Assembly (NCBI GenBank): GCA_029907285.1
Contig: JARYMD010000276.1
Coordinates: 1 to 6,092, forward strand
Source: Verrucomicrobiota bacterium
GTDB lineage: Bacteria; Verrucomicrobiota; Verrucomicrobiia; Limisphaerales; J093
DNA: 6,092 nucleotides
Direction: 5' to 3'
Program-made: the position numbers and the translations under genes
In this document: in pieces, positions 6,070-6,092 of the stretch
Position numbering within the stretch: the stretch's first letter is position 1
Layout of the letters: each line of letters opens with the position of its first letter
The notes under the pieces: generated by a model
What the model saw: only the letters and a program-made list of their open reading frames with translations
Told to the model about the DNA's origin: nothing
The model's database searches: none

Positions 6070-6092
6070 CCTGCGACTCCGTCGCTGGGAAG

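Overview
The window looks like chromosomal DNA from a GC-rich Gram-negative bacterium, most likely of the Verrucomicrobiota or a neighbouring PVC lineage. This placement is inferred from three things: a pseudopilin with a long globular tail ending in a DGH motif, a periplasmic S46 dipeptidyl-peptidase with a clear signal peptide, and mostly weak ribosome-binding sites. No rRNA or other phylogenetic marker is present to prove it.

Layout, left to right. The first 1062 bases hold, on the minus strand, the N-terminal 354 codons of a large multi-pass membrane protein that runs off the left edge. Directly upstream of it on the same strand is a complete S46 serine dipeptidyl-peptidase (1138-3237). 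A 117-base divergent spacer (3238-3354) separates it from a plus-strand, compact lipoate-protein-ligase-type protein (3355-4080). A 305-base non-coding stretch follows; it contains the first copy of a long palindromic repeat (4260-4369). Two minus-strand genes come next and look like one operon: a type IV prepilin-like protein (5001-5858) and, 27 bases downstream, a small cysteine-pair protein with one membrane segment (4386-4973). Beyond the prepilin start lies a second, inverted copy of the palindromic repeat (5965-6069).

How the parts relate. The peptidase would release dipeptides from oligopeptides in the periplasm; it shares a strand with the membrane-protein gene and may be co-transcribed with it. 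The lipoate ligase-like protein acts in the cytoplasm on lipoyl domains and is a separate transcription unit. The prepilin/cysteine-pair gene unit is bracketed by the two inverted repeat copies.

The least explained element is the repeat. Its two copies are about 90% identical (10 substitutions and one single-base length difference over about 106 bases). Several differences are paired, so that base pairing is preserved in two separate stems, and G:T oppositions extend the stem on one strand only. That suggests a structured RNA or single-stranded hairpin element rather than a simple terminator.
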